64,000 nucleotides of DNA from Bacillota bacterium (GCA_023386495.1 JAEWJS010000132.1:75540-139539); one strand, 5' to 3'. Numbered from the stretch's first letter, positions 43,284 through 53,293 are shown. The notes: generated by a model from the sequence alone, not told the origin. Numbers and translations: made by a program.

Positions 43284-45380
43284 ATGTTAGCAAGAACATT
43301 CAAGCGAAAATGCATAGCGGTATTGGCAGGGTTGATGGCAGTGGCCTCGTTCTCCGTCACTGCTCCAGTATCCGCCGATGTCCCCATTATACCGCCGGTT
43401 GTCCCGATCCCCGTCATCCCTAACATCCCATCGACACCCGCGGATACGGCTCCTCCCGCTTTTAAGGGTGCCGAGACGGGTGATAACGGGAACGAAGTGA
43501 CACTCAACTTCGATGAGCCGATCTCCATTAATTCCGGTGATGAAAAAACTGCGGAATTTTTGAAGAGCAACATTAGCGTCGCAGTAGATGGCGTCAACTT
43601 TGCTCCAATACAGGAGCAAAGCTACATCGATTGGGGAAGCAATTATATCTATATTGAATACGAATATGACATGCAAGTTATCCTTGGTTCCAATACTAGA
43701 ATCAAAATTGCGGCCAACACAATTAAAGATGCAGTGAATAACGGCAATGCCGAAATGATTCTGGACGTGACGCCTCCGGCCATCCAGAGCGTGACCTTGA
43801 GCAGCGATAACCGCGAGGTCACGGTGGCGTACAGCGTCTATGCGTACGATAATACGGATGGCACGTTGAAGAGTAAAATCCGGCTGAGCCGAGGGGGGGT
43901 GTCCGAGCCGACTTACCTAGCGGAGAATGATACCGTGTCCGTTGAAGGCGGCGTGTTGACCATCCATCTTGCGCAAGCCTTATCCGGGCCTGTGAATATC
44001 ATTACAATTGATGGGAATGCCATTCGAGATGCCATCGGAAATACGGATAATGACGAGAGAACCGGAATTATTGCAGCTAACGGGGGCGCCATCGATCCGA
44101 TCGATACGGTCAAGCCATACTTCATTTATGCCTACCACAATTTCAACGCCGTAACGTTTATATTTAGCGAGAATATTACGGTGCCTGATGCGGATGCAGC
44201 AGTATTGCTACAAGGGATTGAAATTTATGATTATAATTATGGGTATAGGACTCTCCCATCAGACGCTGTCCTGACATTCTCGGGCAATAGAATGACCCTT
44301 GAATTAGGTACATTTACAGGAACGGCCCACCAGATTAGATTCAACCCCGCCAATTTAATCGTTGATGCGAGTGGCAACAGTTATGGAAGCACAACGATGT
44401 ACGCTTATCCAGACTCGTATGAACCTACATTCGGAGCGGATGCAGACGACAGCTACTTGTCCTACAACGGCCGTAAGCTAACCATTGATTTTGATCCCGA
44501 GATTAGCGATTTGCTAGATCTTACACTGGTCAACGGCACATCCCGTCTGAATGAGCACATCAAGATTTCGCTCGATCAGGGCGTGACTTACTCCGCGCTG
44601 GCACAGAATGATCGCGTGGTGGTTCAGAATGATCGTGTGATTATCTACTTCCACACGGGCAAACCACAAGGCAGCATTCATGTGAAGTTCGACGCGAATA
44701 TACTAGGCGATCTGTACGACCTCCAGCGCAACATTGCGGAAACTATCGTGGTGGCCTATAACACGCCAGATATGACTGGCTATCTGTTCAGCAATGCACC
44801 GACTGAATTGGCGTTCGCAGACAATGCCGAATGGAGAAGCAAGGTGAAGGCAGTCTATCTGAATGGCCTTCAAGTGCCTGCCTCTGACTATTCGTTAACG
44901 GAAGGTAAGCTTACCCTCAAGCAAGGGTTGTTCCAAAAAGGCTACTACTATGAGATCGAGATTCAGGCAGAAGGCTATAGCTCAAAAGTGTATTGGTCGA
45001 GAGCCTATCGTTCGTCTGAGATTTTCTATATGACGACCCCAGATGTGGTACGAGGGCAAGGTATAACGGCAACAATCAGTCTCTTTAACAATGTGTTTGG
45101 AGAGGAATCGTTCAAATCGGGGACACAGACGGTTATTTTCCAACTGATGGACGAGGACATACCGGTTAGTATTATCTCTGCGGATTTCAAGGTGAGTACA
45201 GGTACGTATACGGGGCACTTCAATGTAGCAGACGGGATGAATCCGAAATATACGGTTAAGGCATTCGTCGTGAGTAAGAACATCAACGATCCAAATAACT
45301 TGGGGCTGAACTTGGCGACCGTGAAGACACAGGAAGAGATTGACCAGCTCATTATGGAGCAAGACTATGAAGAACATTAA
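43284..45380 (+). CDS. Secreted Ig-like/SwmB and heme-interacting-type domain surface protein
   Basis: 698 residues from ATG 43284 (AAGGAG at 43265-43270, a slightly long spacing). The signal peptide ends near APVSA-DV, followed by a Pro/Ile/Val-rich linker. At least three repeated beta-sandwich domains of the SwmB type follow (TLNFDEPISINSGD, KLTIDFDPEISDLLD). A C-terminal domain matches the DUF1533/HID (hemoglobin-interacting) pattern: ELAFADNAEWRSKVKAVYLN and KGYYYEIEIQAEGYSSKVY. It has no SLH, sortase or lipobox anchor. It overlaps by 14 bases the next gene, which has SLH domains, suggesting a secreted subunit made with its wall anchor. Confidence 0.8.
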   Translation: MLARTFKRKCIAVLAGLMAVASFSVTAPVSADVPIIPPVVPIPVIPNIPSTPADTAPPAFKGAETGDNGNEVTLNFDEPISINSGDEKTAEFLKSNISVAVDGVNFAPIQEQSYIDWGSNYIYIEYEYDMQVILGSNTRIKIAANTIKDAVNNGNAEMILDVTPPAIQSVTLSSDNREVTVAYSVYAYDNTDGTLKSKIRLSRGGVSEPTYLAENDTVSVEGGVLTIHLAQALSGPVNIITIDGNAIRDAIGNTDNDERTGIIAANGGAIDPIDTVKPYFIYAYHNFNAVTFIFSENITVPDADAAVLLQGIEIYDYNYGYRTLPSDAVLTFSGNRMTLELGTFTGTAHQIRFNPANLIVDASGNSYGSTTMYAYPDSYEPTFGADADDSYLSYNGRKLTIDFDPEISDLLDLTLVNGTSRLNEHIKISLDQGVTYSALAQNDRVVVQNDRVIIYFHTGKPQGSIHVKFDANILGDLYDLQRNIAETIVVAYNTPDMTGYLFSNAPTELAFADNAEWRSKVKAVYLNGLQVPASDYSLTEGKLTLKQGLFQKGYYYEIEIQAEGYSSKVYWSRAYRSSEIFYMTTPDVVRGQGITATISLFNNVFGEESFKSGTQTVIFQLMDEDIPVSIISADFKVSTGTYTGHFNVADGMNPKYTVKAFVVSKNINDPNNLGLNLATVKTQEEIDQLIMEQDYEEH

Positions 45381-47172
45381 TTCGGAGAAGGCGAGGCCTA
45401 TTACAGTGAAATTGCGTAAGTTAAGCTTCATGCTGTTGGCGCTCCTTCTCCTGCCGCTGACGCAATTGTCAGCTGTATCGGCGAGCAGCGTTGTGTCCCT
45501 GAATGCCATAGCCTCTACAGAGGCAGGGCAGACAGTCACGATTACAGGGTCCACTAGCCTGACCGAGGTCATCATTAAGGTGCTGCGCCCGAATAACAGC
45601 GTCGTATTCTATGACATCGCTCAGGTGACCGGCGGGCAATTCACAAGCTCCTTCCGACTCGGCACCCAAGAGGGGGCAGGGAAGTATAAAGTCATAGCAG
45701 GACAGTTGGATCAGGTGGCTGCCGTCGAGTTCGAAGTTACAGCGATCGTGGTGCCGGATCCAGGCACGGGAACGAATCCGAATCCAGGCACAGGAACGGA
45801 ACCAGAACCGGGAACGATAACCGGACCAGACCCCGAACCGGGAACGCCGAGTCCAGGGCCGACCGTGACGCCTCCGGCGCAGCCGGCAACCCCTGCTCCA
45901 GCTACGGTAGCATTGGACGAGAGTTCCTATGCCGTCAGCTCGGCTACGGATGCGAGCGGACGCAGCGTGACCAAGGTGGATGTGGATGCAGGCAAGCTGG
46001 CCGATGCATTCAAGCAGTTGGCAGCAATCAAGAGCGAGCAGGGCGTAACGCCATCGATCAAAATCAAGGTCGCCAATACAGCGGCAGGCGGAGCCAAGGC
46101 AAGCTTGCCTCTAGCGGTATTGAACGAGGCTGCGAAAAACACGCCTACTGCTACCATCGACTTTGAGACGAGCAGCGGCACCTATGCGATGCCTCTTCGA
46201 CTGCTGCAAGATCCGGCCATTGCGGAGCAGCTGGGAACGGATCTGGCGGATGTCCGGATCGAGATCTCCATCGCTGCCGTACCTTCGGAGCAATCGGACA
46301 AGATCAAGCGTGATGCACGAGGCATCAATACGACGCAAGTCGGAACGGTCGTCGAATTCACCATCACGGCCACGAGCAATGGGGAATCCACAGAGCTGAA
46401 CGACTTCGGTTCAACCTATGTGGAACGTACGATTACGCTGCCAGGCGCCGTCGATAATCGGCAGGCGACCGTAGCCTTGTACGATCCGACTACCGGCCAG
46501 TTCTCCTTCGTGCCGGCAATCTTCGAGGGACAAGCGGATGGCTCCACCAAAGTGGTCTTCAAGCGTAACGGCAACAGTATCTATACCGTGCTTACGTCCA
46601 CCCGGACCTTCGATGACGTGCAGAAGCACTGGGCGAAGGCAGATATCGAATTGTTGGCTTCCAAGCTTGTCGTAAACGGCGTATCGGCAACGGAATTCGC
46701 GCCTGAGGGCGATATTACGAGAGCAGAATTCACGGCCTTGCTGGTTCGTTCGTTAGGCTTAACGACTACGGGTGCAGCCTCGTCGGCATTCGCCGACGTG
46801 AATGCGGACGCTTGGTATGCCGGCGCGATCAGAGCAGCGGTGAAGGCGAAGTTGGTCGAAGGAATTGACGAGCGCAACTTCAAGCCGAATGCGACGATCA
46901 CGCGCGAACAGATGGCGGTAATGGTAGCTAGAGCTGTAAGTGCGGCAGGCGTGCAGGCCGACAGCAGCGCGGAACAGACGGATCTGCAGACCGTCTTCAA
47001 GGATCATGCTTCCGTAAGCGGATGGGCTCGAGACGCTGTAGTTCAAGCAGTCGAGGCAGGCATCATCACGGGGATGACGCAGGATACTTTCGTGCCGGGT
47101 GCTAATGCGACTCGCGCACAGGCAGTCGCCGTATTGACGCGGTACATGCAGCATGCAGGCCTTATGAAATAA
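45367..47172 (+). CDS. SLH-domain surface protein
   Basis: 601 residues from ATG 45367 (GGAG upstream), starting inside the preceding gene. Signal peptide FMLLALLLLPLTQLSAVSA. An Ig-like domain (about 40-125), a Pro/Gly/Thr/Glu linker of PGTG units (about 128-180), a central alpha/beta region (about 185-415) also seen in other SLH proteins, and three SLH domains (about 415-601: FDDVQKHWAKADIELLASK, FADVNADAWYAGAI, FKDHASVSGWARDAV). It should be held on secondary wall polymer and may retain the upstream gene's unanchored product (inference). Confidence 0.88.
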   Translation: MKNINSEKARPITVKLRKLSFMLLALLLLPLTQLSAVSASSVVSLNAIASTEAGQTVTITGSTSLTEVIIKVLRPNNSVVFYDIAQVTGGQFTSSFRLGTQEGAGKYKVIAGQLDQVAAVEFEVTAIVVPDPGTGTNPNPGTGTEPEPGTITGPDPEPGTPSPGPTVTPPAQPATPAPATVALDESSYAVSSATDASGRSVTKVDVDAGKLADAFKQLAAIKSEQGVTPSIKIKVANTAAGGAKASLPLAVLNEAAKNTPTATIDFETSSGTYAMPLRLLQDPAIAEQLGTDLADVRIEISIAAVPSEQSDKIKRDARGINTTQVGTVVEFTITATSNGESTELNDFGSTYVERTITLPGAVDNRQATVALYDPTTGQFSFVPAIFEGQADGSTKVVFKRNGNSIYTVLTSTRTFDDVQKHWAKADIELLASKLVVNGVSATEFAPEGDITRAEFTALLVRSLGLTTTGAASSAFADVNADAWYAGAIRAAVKAKLVEGIDERNFKPNATITREQMAVMVARAVSAAGVQADSSAEQTDLQTVFKDHASVSGWARDAVVQAVEAGIITGMTQDTFVPGANATRAQAVAVLTRYMQHAGLMK

Positions 47173-47192
47173 CGAGTACCAGGAACGACGCG

Positions 47193-47229
47193 AATACCGG
47201 ACAACCCGCACGGTGGGATGTCCGGTATT
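47193..47229 (+). terminator. Terminator after SLH surface protein pair
   Basis: AATACCGGACA (47193-47203) pairs with TGTCCGGTATT (47219-47229), with weak further pairing in the loop; short T-run. Confidence 0.7.
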
Positions 47230-47321
47230 TGGCGTGCCAATCTAGTAATATCGGGAGGGGTTGTGATAGTATTTGAGCATACTGCAGACGAATGATCTGC
47301 ACGAGGGGATACTAATACTAC

Positions 47322-49088
47322 ATGAGCCTCAGCGATTCGATATACTACATGCTGATTGCGGCAACCTGTCTGATGCTGTCCATTTCCTACCTCTCCTTCA
47401 GGAAGAGACAGCTCCCCGTGGCCAAGTACGGCGCCTTAGTCATGCTGACAGCCTCAATCTATACATTCGGCTACGCCTTTGAACTTACCAGCACTACGCT
47501 GGCGGGCATCCAATGGTGGCTCAGGGTCGAATATCTGGGCATTCCCTTCATCTCAACCTTCTGGTTCATTCTGGTCCTCTACTATACGGGGCAGCAGGTA
47601 TGGTTGAACAGGCGTGTCATGATGCTCCTTTTTGCCGTTCCGGCCATCACACTCCTCCTGCATTCCACCAATAATCTGCACCATCTCTATTATTCGACGA
47701 TCGAAGCCGTGCCCGGGAGTATCTTCAAGCTAGAAGTTGTAACGGGCAAAGCGGCTTGGTATTGGGTTCAAGTCGTCTATAACAATCTGCTGGCAGTCCT
47801 AGGGACGGTGTTGTTCTGGATTCGTTATGTTCGTTCCGTGCCAGTCGTCCGGAAGCAGATTCTAATTCTCATGCTGGGCGCGATCGCGCCTTGGATCTGC
47901 AACGCCATCTACTTGTTCGGCCTCTTGCCGATCGAGGTCGATCTGACGCCGCTCGGCTTCACGCTGTCGGGATTGTTCTATCTATGGGGGATCTACCGGT
48001 ACAATCTGCTGCGCCTCGTCCCCGTTGCGATGCAGACTGTGTTCGAGACGATGGAGGACGGCGTTATCATCCTTGACTATGACGCGAACATTATGAATGC
48101 GAACAAGGCAGCCAAGGCCATGTTCGCTCATTCCGTCACGCTTGAGGGTCCGGCGCTTGCCGTATTCGCGAACGCTCCGGAGCTTGCTGCTATGGTGGCG
48201 GACTCGACACATGCAGGCGGTCGCTTCACGATGCCGATCGGCGTCGAAGTCCGCCATTATGACGTGAGAATATCCAGTCTGAAGGATAAGTCGAATACGC
48301 AGCTAGGCAGGATGCTTGTGCTGCATGACGTTACCCCGATCGTCCGCTATCAAGAACAGATTCAGGCCAGCGCGAGTCAACTGGCGGCGTTCAGCGCGTT
48401 CAAGGATGACGTGTTCGCGGTTGTGACGCATGACATCCGGAATCCGCTGGCCATGCTGGTGAGTGCGACGGAGCTTCTCGAAGAATCGCGTGCCGGAGAC
48501 GAAGGGGAGGACAAGGAGCTGCTGCAGGATGTAGCCCAGCAGGTGAAGAGCACCTACCTTCTCGTCGAGCAGCTACTCGAATGGTTCCGAAGCCAGCGCG
48601 AGAAGACGACGTACAACCCTCGATCGTGGAATGCGGCCGCATGCGTGGAAGAGGCGATTCAGCTTGCCGCGAGGCAGATCGAACAGAAGCAGATCACGAT
48701 TCTTACCGAGATCGACGCTGACTTGGCCGTGTTCGCGGACAAGGAGATGCTCGCGCTCGTCCTGCGGAACCTGCTCTCCAATGCGATCAAGTTCACGAAC
48801 AGCGGCGGTTCCATTCACGTAGGCGCTGCTTCCGACGGCAACGAGGTGACGCTGTTCGTTCGAGATTCCGGTATCGGGATCGACGAAGAACGCGGGAATT
48901 CGTTATTTCATGGGATCCAGCAGGCAACGAGCGGAACCGAGGGCGAGAAGGGAACGGGACTCGGTCTGTATCTGGCAGACAAATTCGTCTCCATGCACGG
49001 CGGACGGATTTGGTATGCGCGCAACCCCGAGCAAGGGAGCACCTTCTACTTCACCCTTCCTCAGAATGCTGCAGCAGCATTTACTTGA
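47322..49088 (+). CDS. Sensor histidine kinase with N-terminal 7TM region (second copy)
   Basis: 588 residues. Seven transmembrane segments (about 8-230) of the HisKA_7TM type with the conserved WWLRVEYLGIPFISTFWF stretch, then PAS (about 240-350), HisKA with His370 in THDIRNPLAM, the EWFRSQRE element shared with the kinase at 6509, and HATPase (LRNLLSNAIKFT, DSGIGIDE, GEKGTGLGLYLADKF). Expected partner of the BTAD regulator at 42017 although not adjacent. GAGGGG lies about 13 bases upstream of the start. Confidence 0.88.
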   Translation: MSLSDSIYYMLIAATCLMLSISYLSFRKRQLPVAKYGALVMLTASIYTFGYAFELTSTTLAGIQWWLRVEYLGIPFISTFWFILVLYYTGQQVWLNRRVMMLLFAVPAITLLLHSTNNLHHLYYSTIEAVPGSIFKLEVVTGKAAWYWVQVVYNNLLAVLGTVLFWIRYVRSVPVVRKQILILMLGAIAPWICNAIYLFGLLPIEVDLTPLGFTLSGLFYLWGIYRYNLLRLVPVAMQTVFETMEDGVIILDYDANIMNANKAAKAMFAHSVTLEGPALAVFANAPELAAMVADSTHAGGRFTMPIGVEVRHYDVRISSLKDKSNTQLGRMLVLHDVTPIVRYQEQIQASASQLAAFSAFKDDVFAVVTHDIRNPLAMLVSATELLEESRAGDEGEDKELLQDVAQQVKSTYLLVEQLLEWFRSQREKTTYNPRSWNAAACVEEAIQLAARQIEQKQITILTEIDADLAVFADKEMLALVLRNLLSNAIKFTNSGGSIHVGAASDGNEVTLFVRDSGIGIDEERGNSLFHGIQQATSGTEGEKGTGLGLYLADKFVSMHGGRIWYARNPEQGSTFYFTLPQNAAAAFT

Positions 49089-49108
49089 TATATCTAGGAA
49101 AACGGCTT

Positions 49109-49136
49109 GGAATACCCAATCGATATTGTATAATGT
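49109..49136 (+). promoter_or_regulatory. Promoter of GH94-like gene
   Basis: TTGGAA (49109-49114), 16 bases, TATAAT (49131-49136); 38 bases before the start codon. Confidence 0.6.
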
Positions 49137-49173
49137 TCTCGGATAATTCGACTATGGAATAAGGGGTGCGAGG

Positions 49174-51558
49174 ATGATCCGGATATCGGAAGACCAACAA
49201 TATTACGAACTGACAAGTCCTACCCTGATGCCTAAGGCATCGGGGTTTCTGTGGAACGAGCGCATGATGATCCACATGAACTGCCGCGGTTATGCGGTCG
49301 CGCAGTTCATGCAGCCCGAACCGGCCAAATATTCGCATGCGCCGAACCTCGAGGCTAAGACGTTCATGCAGCCCGAGCAGCCTTACTACGCGCATCATCC
49401 CGGCCGATTCGTCTACGTGAAGGATGAGGAGACGGGGGAATTGTTCTCCGCGCCGTACGAGCCGGTCCGCGCGCAGGCCGACAGCTATACGTTCGCCGTA
49501 GGCAAAAGCGATATCGTCTGGCGGATAGAGTGCAAGGGCATACGCATCGAGATGAGCATTCGCCTGCCGAAGGATGCGCCGATGGAGCTGTGGCGCATGA
49601 AGGTAACGAATCTCACGGACAAGAAGCGCAAGCTCAGCATCTACCCGTACTTCACGGTCGGCTACATGTCATGGATGAATCAGTCCGGCGAATACAACGA
49701 AGAGCTGCAGGGGATCGTGTGCTCCTCCATTACCCCGTATCAGAAGTACCCGGACTACTATAAGATCAAAGAATTCAGCGACAAGACCTTCCTGATCGCG
49801 GACCGGAAGCCGACCTCGTGGGAAGTGAACCACGAAGCGTTCGAGGGAGAAGGCGGCATCGGGTCGCCGTCTGCGATTCAGGCCGAGCAGCTGGCGCAGG
49901 GAGATGCCCGTTACGAGACGCCGGTGGCTGCTCTGCAATATCGTCTCGAGCTTGCGCCAAACGGAGAAGAAGCATACAAGTTCATCTTCGGGCCGGCCAA
50001 GGACGAGGCGCAGATCGCGGCGATCCGCCAGGAATACTTCCTGAGCAAGAACGCCGACGGCGAGGACGGCTTCGCGGCGGCGGAGCGGGAATACGACGCG
50101 TACATTCGAGATGGCCGCGGCTGCATCGAGATCGAGACGCCTGACGCGGACCTCGACAACTTCGTGAACCACTGGCTGCCGAGACAAGTGTTCTACCACG
50201 GGCAGACCAACCGGCTCACGACCGATCCGCAGACGCGGAATTTCCTGCAGGACCATATGGGCATGAGCTACATTAAGCCGGAGATCGCGCGGGCGTCCTT
50301 CCTCATCGCGCTGAGCCAACAGAAGGCAAGCGGCTCGATGCCGGACGGCATTATCCTGCATCCGGATGCGGAGCTGAAATACATCAACCAAGTGCCGCAC
50401 ACGGACCACTGCGTGTGGCTGCCGATCTGCCTCAGCACGTATCTGGACGAGACGAATGATTACGCCGTGCTCGATGAAGTCGTGCCGTATGCGGACGGCG
50501 AAGGCTCCGGTACCGTGATGGAGCACATCAACCGCGCCATCCAATGGCTCCTGCAAGATCGGGACGAGCGCGGCTTGAACTACATCAATCAAGGCGACTG
50601 GTGCGACCCGATGAACATGGTCGGCTACAAGGGCAAGGGCGTGTCCGGCTGGCTGACGATCGCCACGGCCTATGCCTGCATGGTCTGGGCAGACATTTGC
50701 GAGAACAGCGGACACGCAGAGTTCAGCCGGCAATTCCGCGCATCGGCGCAAGAGACGAACGATGTGATCAACAAGTATCTTTGGGACGGCGAGTGGTACG
50801 CGCGCGGCATTACGGACGACAATGTCGTGTTCGGCATCAGCACGGATAAGGAAGGCCGCATCTTCATCAATCCGCAGGGCTGGTCGCTCCTCAGCGGCGC
50901 TGCCGATTCCGAGAAGCAGGCCAAGCTCATCCGCGCGGTCGAGGAGCAGTTGGAATCGCCGTACGGCGTAGAGAAGCTGGCGCCTTCCTTCACCGCCATG
51001 CGCGAGGATGTGGGCCGGGTGACGCAGAAGCATCCGGGCTCTGCCGAGAACGGCGCAGTGTACAACCATGCCGCAGCTTTCTACATCTATGCGCTTTACG
51101 CGGTAGAGGAGAAGGAGAACGCCTATCGTCTGCTTCGCAAAATGCTTCCGGGACCGACCGAGGCCGACATCCTGCAGCGCGGACAGCTGCCGGTGTTCAT
51201 CCCGAACTATTATCGCGGCGCCTATCGCCAGTTCCCGCGGACGGCTGGACGTTCGAGCCATCTGTTCAACACCGGCACGGTGCCCTGGGTGTACCGCTGC
51301 CTGATCGATGGGCTGTTCGGTCTGCAAGGCCGCGTAGACGGCTTGCAGGTGAAGCCGCAGCTTCCGGCGGAATGGCAGCGGGCGAAGGTGAAGCGGAGCT
51401 TCCGTGGCGCGGAGCTGAACGTCGTCATGAAGCGCGAAGCCGGCGTGAGCCAGACGGAAGTATCCGTGAACGGCGTTCCGGTGCCGGACGGCATCATTCG
51501 CGACATCACGCCGGGAGCCGCGTACGAAGTAACCGTGTCGATTCCGGCTGCGCAATAA
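49174..51558 (+). CDS. Glycoside hydrolase family 94-like phosphorylase
   Basis: 794 residues, normal for GH94. An N-terminal beta-sandwich (about 1-300; FVYVKDEETGELFSAPYEPV, MKVTNLTDKKRKLSIYPYF) precedes an (alpha/alpha)6 barrel (about 320-710) and a small C-terminal beta domain. The catalytic-acid region reads NQGDWCDPMNMVGYKGKG, where chitobiose and cellobiose phosphorylases usually have an Asn before the Asp (DWND). The family splits or builds beta-glycosides with phosphate; the donor specificity cannot be told. No signal peptide: cytoplasmic. Own promoter and strong terminator. Confidence 0.85.
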   Translation: MIRISEDQQYYELTSPTLMPKASGFLWNERMMIHMNCRGYAVAQFMQPEPAKYSHAPNLEAKTFMQPEQPYYAHHPGRFVYVKDEETGELFSAPYEPVRAQADSYTFAVGKSDIVWRIECKGIRIEMSIRLPKDAPMELWRMKVTNLTDKKRKLSIYPYFTVGYMSWMNQSGEYNEELQGIVCSSITPYQKYPDYYKIKEFSDKTFLIADRKPTSWEVNHEAFEGEGGIGSPSAIQAEQLAQGDARYETPVAALQYRLELAPNGEEAYKFIFGPAKDEAQIAAIRQEYFLSKNADGEDGFAAAEREYDAYIRDGRGCIEIETPDADLDNFVNHWLPRQVFYHGQTNRLTTDPQTRNFLQDHMGMSYIKPEIARASFLIALSQQKASGSMPDGIILHPDAELKYINQVPHTDHCVWLPICLSTYLDETNDYAVLDEVVPYADGEGSGTVMEHINRAIQWLLQDRDERGLNYINQGDWCDPMNMVGYKGKGVSGWLTIATAYACMVWADICENSGHAEFSRQFRASAQETNDVINKYLWDGEWYARGITDDNVVFGISTDKEGRIFINPQGWSLLSGAADSEKQAKLIRAVEEQLESPYGVEKLAPSFTAMREDVGRVTQKHPGSAENGAVYNHAAAFYIYALYAVEEKENAYRLLRKMLPGPTEADILQRGQLPVFIPNYYRGAYRQFPRTAGRSSHLFNTGTVPWVYRCLIDGLFGLQGRVDGLQVKPQLPAEWQRAKVKRSFRGAELNVVMKREAGVSQTEVSVNGVPVPDGIIRDITPGAAYEVTVSIPAAQ

Positions 51559-51576
51559 CGCAGTAGGGATAACGAG

Positions 51577-51624
51577 AGACAGCCTGCCTTCCCTCGCAAT
51601 GAGGGCGGGCAGACTGTCTTTTTG
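51577..51624 (+). terminator. Terminator after GH94-like gene
   Basis: AGACAG (51577-51582) pairs with CTGTCT (51614-51619), inner CCTGCC/GGGCAG and CCCTC/GAGGG extend the stem; TTTTT follows. Confidence 0.85.
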
Positions 51625-51630
51625 CTGCGC

Positions 51631-53121
51631 TTATAATGGCGTGAAGAAATTTTGGGTGTAGTAGAGATGGTAATCGCCGCCGAAGTGAACGCCGACGCCA
51701 AGGCGCGTGAGATCCGCATCCAGAATGTTGACGCGATGCCCCCAGGAATTCATCCATCCGGCATGCGCGAAGAGCGCGCTCATCTGTCCGGCTGCGATAT
51801 TCTCCGCTGCGGCGCGATAGGCGATCTTATCCGCGTCCATCCGGTCGAACGGCGACAGGCCATCCGGATTCTTATGGTCAAAATAGTCGCGGGCCGCCAT
51901 ATCCTTGCTATGCTTGCGTGCCGTGTCCGCGATTCCGTCATGCCATGCGAGCGGTGCGAGCCCGTTCCGCGCGCGCGATACGTTCGCCAGATCGAGAATT
52001 TGCTTCTCGAACGCGCTGCGCAAAGCTTCGCTGAAGGCCGGATAAGGCCGCGTCTGCGCCGTCTCGACCGCCTTGTCGATCAGCAGGACGGCGGTCGCCC
52101 GCTGCTTGTCATGCTCGTCGAAGAATACCGTCGCGTAATACTTGTCATCGATGAGGAATAGGTTCGCTTCCTCGTTGTTGTCGGTCACGATCGTGTTGCC
52201 CTTGATCAGCTCGACCGGCTTGCCGTAAGCCTTCTTCACGTCTGCCGCAGCCGTGCCGGACTGGATGCCGTCCGTCGTGCTCCAATTCGCGGCGTTCGTG
52301 TACAAGCCCACGACGCGTCCTTTCTGGATGCCGACTTGAACATAATCCTTGTAGTCTTGATTGTAGACGTACCATTGGAAGCCGTATTCGCTGGCATCCT
52401 TCCTCGCCGGCTGGCCGAGCTTCGCGAGCACCGATGCCTCCGTGTCGCCGAGCTGAATCCCTCCGACGACGAAGCGCGCTCGCTCGGCCTGTACCTGCGC
52501 TGGCGCGGGTTCGACGCTGCTCACATTGTTAATTGTCAGCCGCTGGTCCGCCATATTCTTGATGAATTGCAGCGCCTCGACGCGCTTCAGCGTAGCACCC
52601 GCGTCGAAGCCTGCGATCGTGTTCGAGGTTTTGCCGTTCGCCAGCTTGCGGTCCAGCAGATAGGCGATCGCTTCGCGCTCGCTGGTTGCGGCGCCTTGCG
52701 TGGCCGCAATAATGCCGGCGACGCTGCCGCGGGTGAAGTCGAGCGGATCGGAGGAATGGATCAGCGGCCAGTCCTGCTCGGCGGCATAGGCATAGTAGGG
52801 TGCATGCCATAGGTCGCCTGGCTGGGCAGCTGGCAGCTTGATGCCCGGGTATGCCCGCAGCAGCATGCTGAGGAACTCCGGTTCGCTGACCGTCTTGTCC
52901 GGCTTGAAGGTACCGTCCGCATAGCCGTTCACGATACCTTGCTCGACAGCCCATTGGATCGCGGGGGCTCCCCAGTGACCGGCGATATCCTTGAATGCCG
53001 CCTGCTGGTTCGATGCCGCAGCGGCTTCTCTCAGTTGACCGGCAGGCAGCATGCTTGCGATCGTCAAGCAGAATGCCGCAAGCAATGCTAGGCTGATAAG
53101 TCTGAACTGCATGGTGCGCAT
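51631..53121 (-). CDS. Secreted SLH-CAP (SCP/PR1) domain protein
   Basis: 496 residues from ATG 53121 (AAGGAGGAA upstream). Signal peptide ends near AAAA-SN. One clear SLH domain (about 40-90, FKDIAGHWGAPAIQWAVEQG) and a degenerate second precede a CAP-associated domain (about 205-345, VGGIQLGDTEASVLAKLGQP). A C-terminal CAP domain (about 370-495) carries the usual residues: NVSRARNGLAPLAW, HSKDMAARDYFDHKNP, ENIAAG, WMNSWGHRVNIL. Bacillota CAP proteins (YlbC/YkwD type) are wall or spore associated; no enzymatic role is established. Confidence 0.9.
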   Translation of the reverse strand: MRTMQFRLISLALLAAFCLTIASMLPAGQLREAAAASNQQAAFKDIAGHWGAPAIQWAVEQGIVNGYADGTFKPDKTVSEPEFLSMLLRAYPGIKLPAAQPGDLWHAPYYAYAAEQDWPLIHSSDPLDFTRGSVAGIIAATQGAATSEREAIAYLLDRKLANGKTSNTIAGFDAGATLKRVEALQFIKNMADQRLTINNVSSVEPAPAQVQAERARFVVGGIQLGDTEASVLAKLGQPARKDASEYGFQWYVYNQDYKDYVQVGIQKGRVVGLYTNAANWSTTDGIQSGTAAADVKKAYGKPVELIKGNTIVTDNNEEANLFLIDDKYYATVFFDEHDKQRATAVLLIDKAVETAQTRPYPAFSEALRSAFEKQILDLANVSRARNGLAPLAWHDGIADTARKHSKDMAARDYFDHKNPDGLSPFDRMDADKIAYRAAAENIAAGQMSALFAHAGWMNSWGHRVNILDADLTRLGVGVHFGGDYHLYYTQNFFTPL

Positions 53122-53293
53122 ATGCAATTCCTCCTTCATAATCGAGCTCCGTATACCTTTCACTATACTACATTCTAGCATTGATCAGAATTAGTAGATG
53201 CAGGGAGAGTCGCGTTCCTCAGCGATTGGCATTCGAGCATCCCCCAACCGTAAGCTATAATGATAATAGGGATCGTCATGAAAGGAGTGCCTC

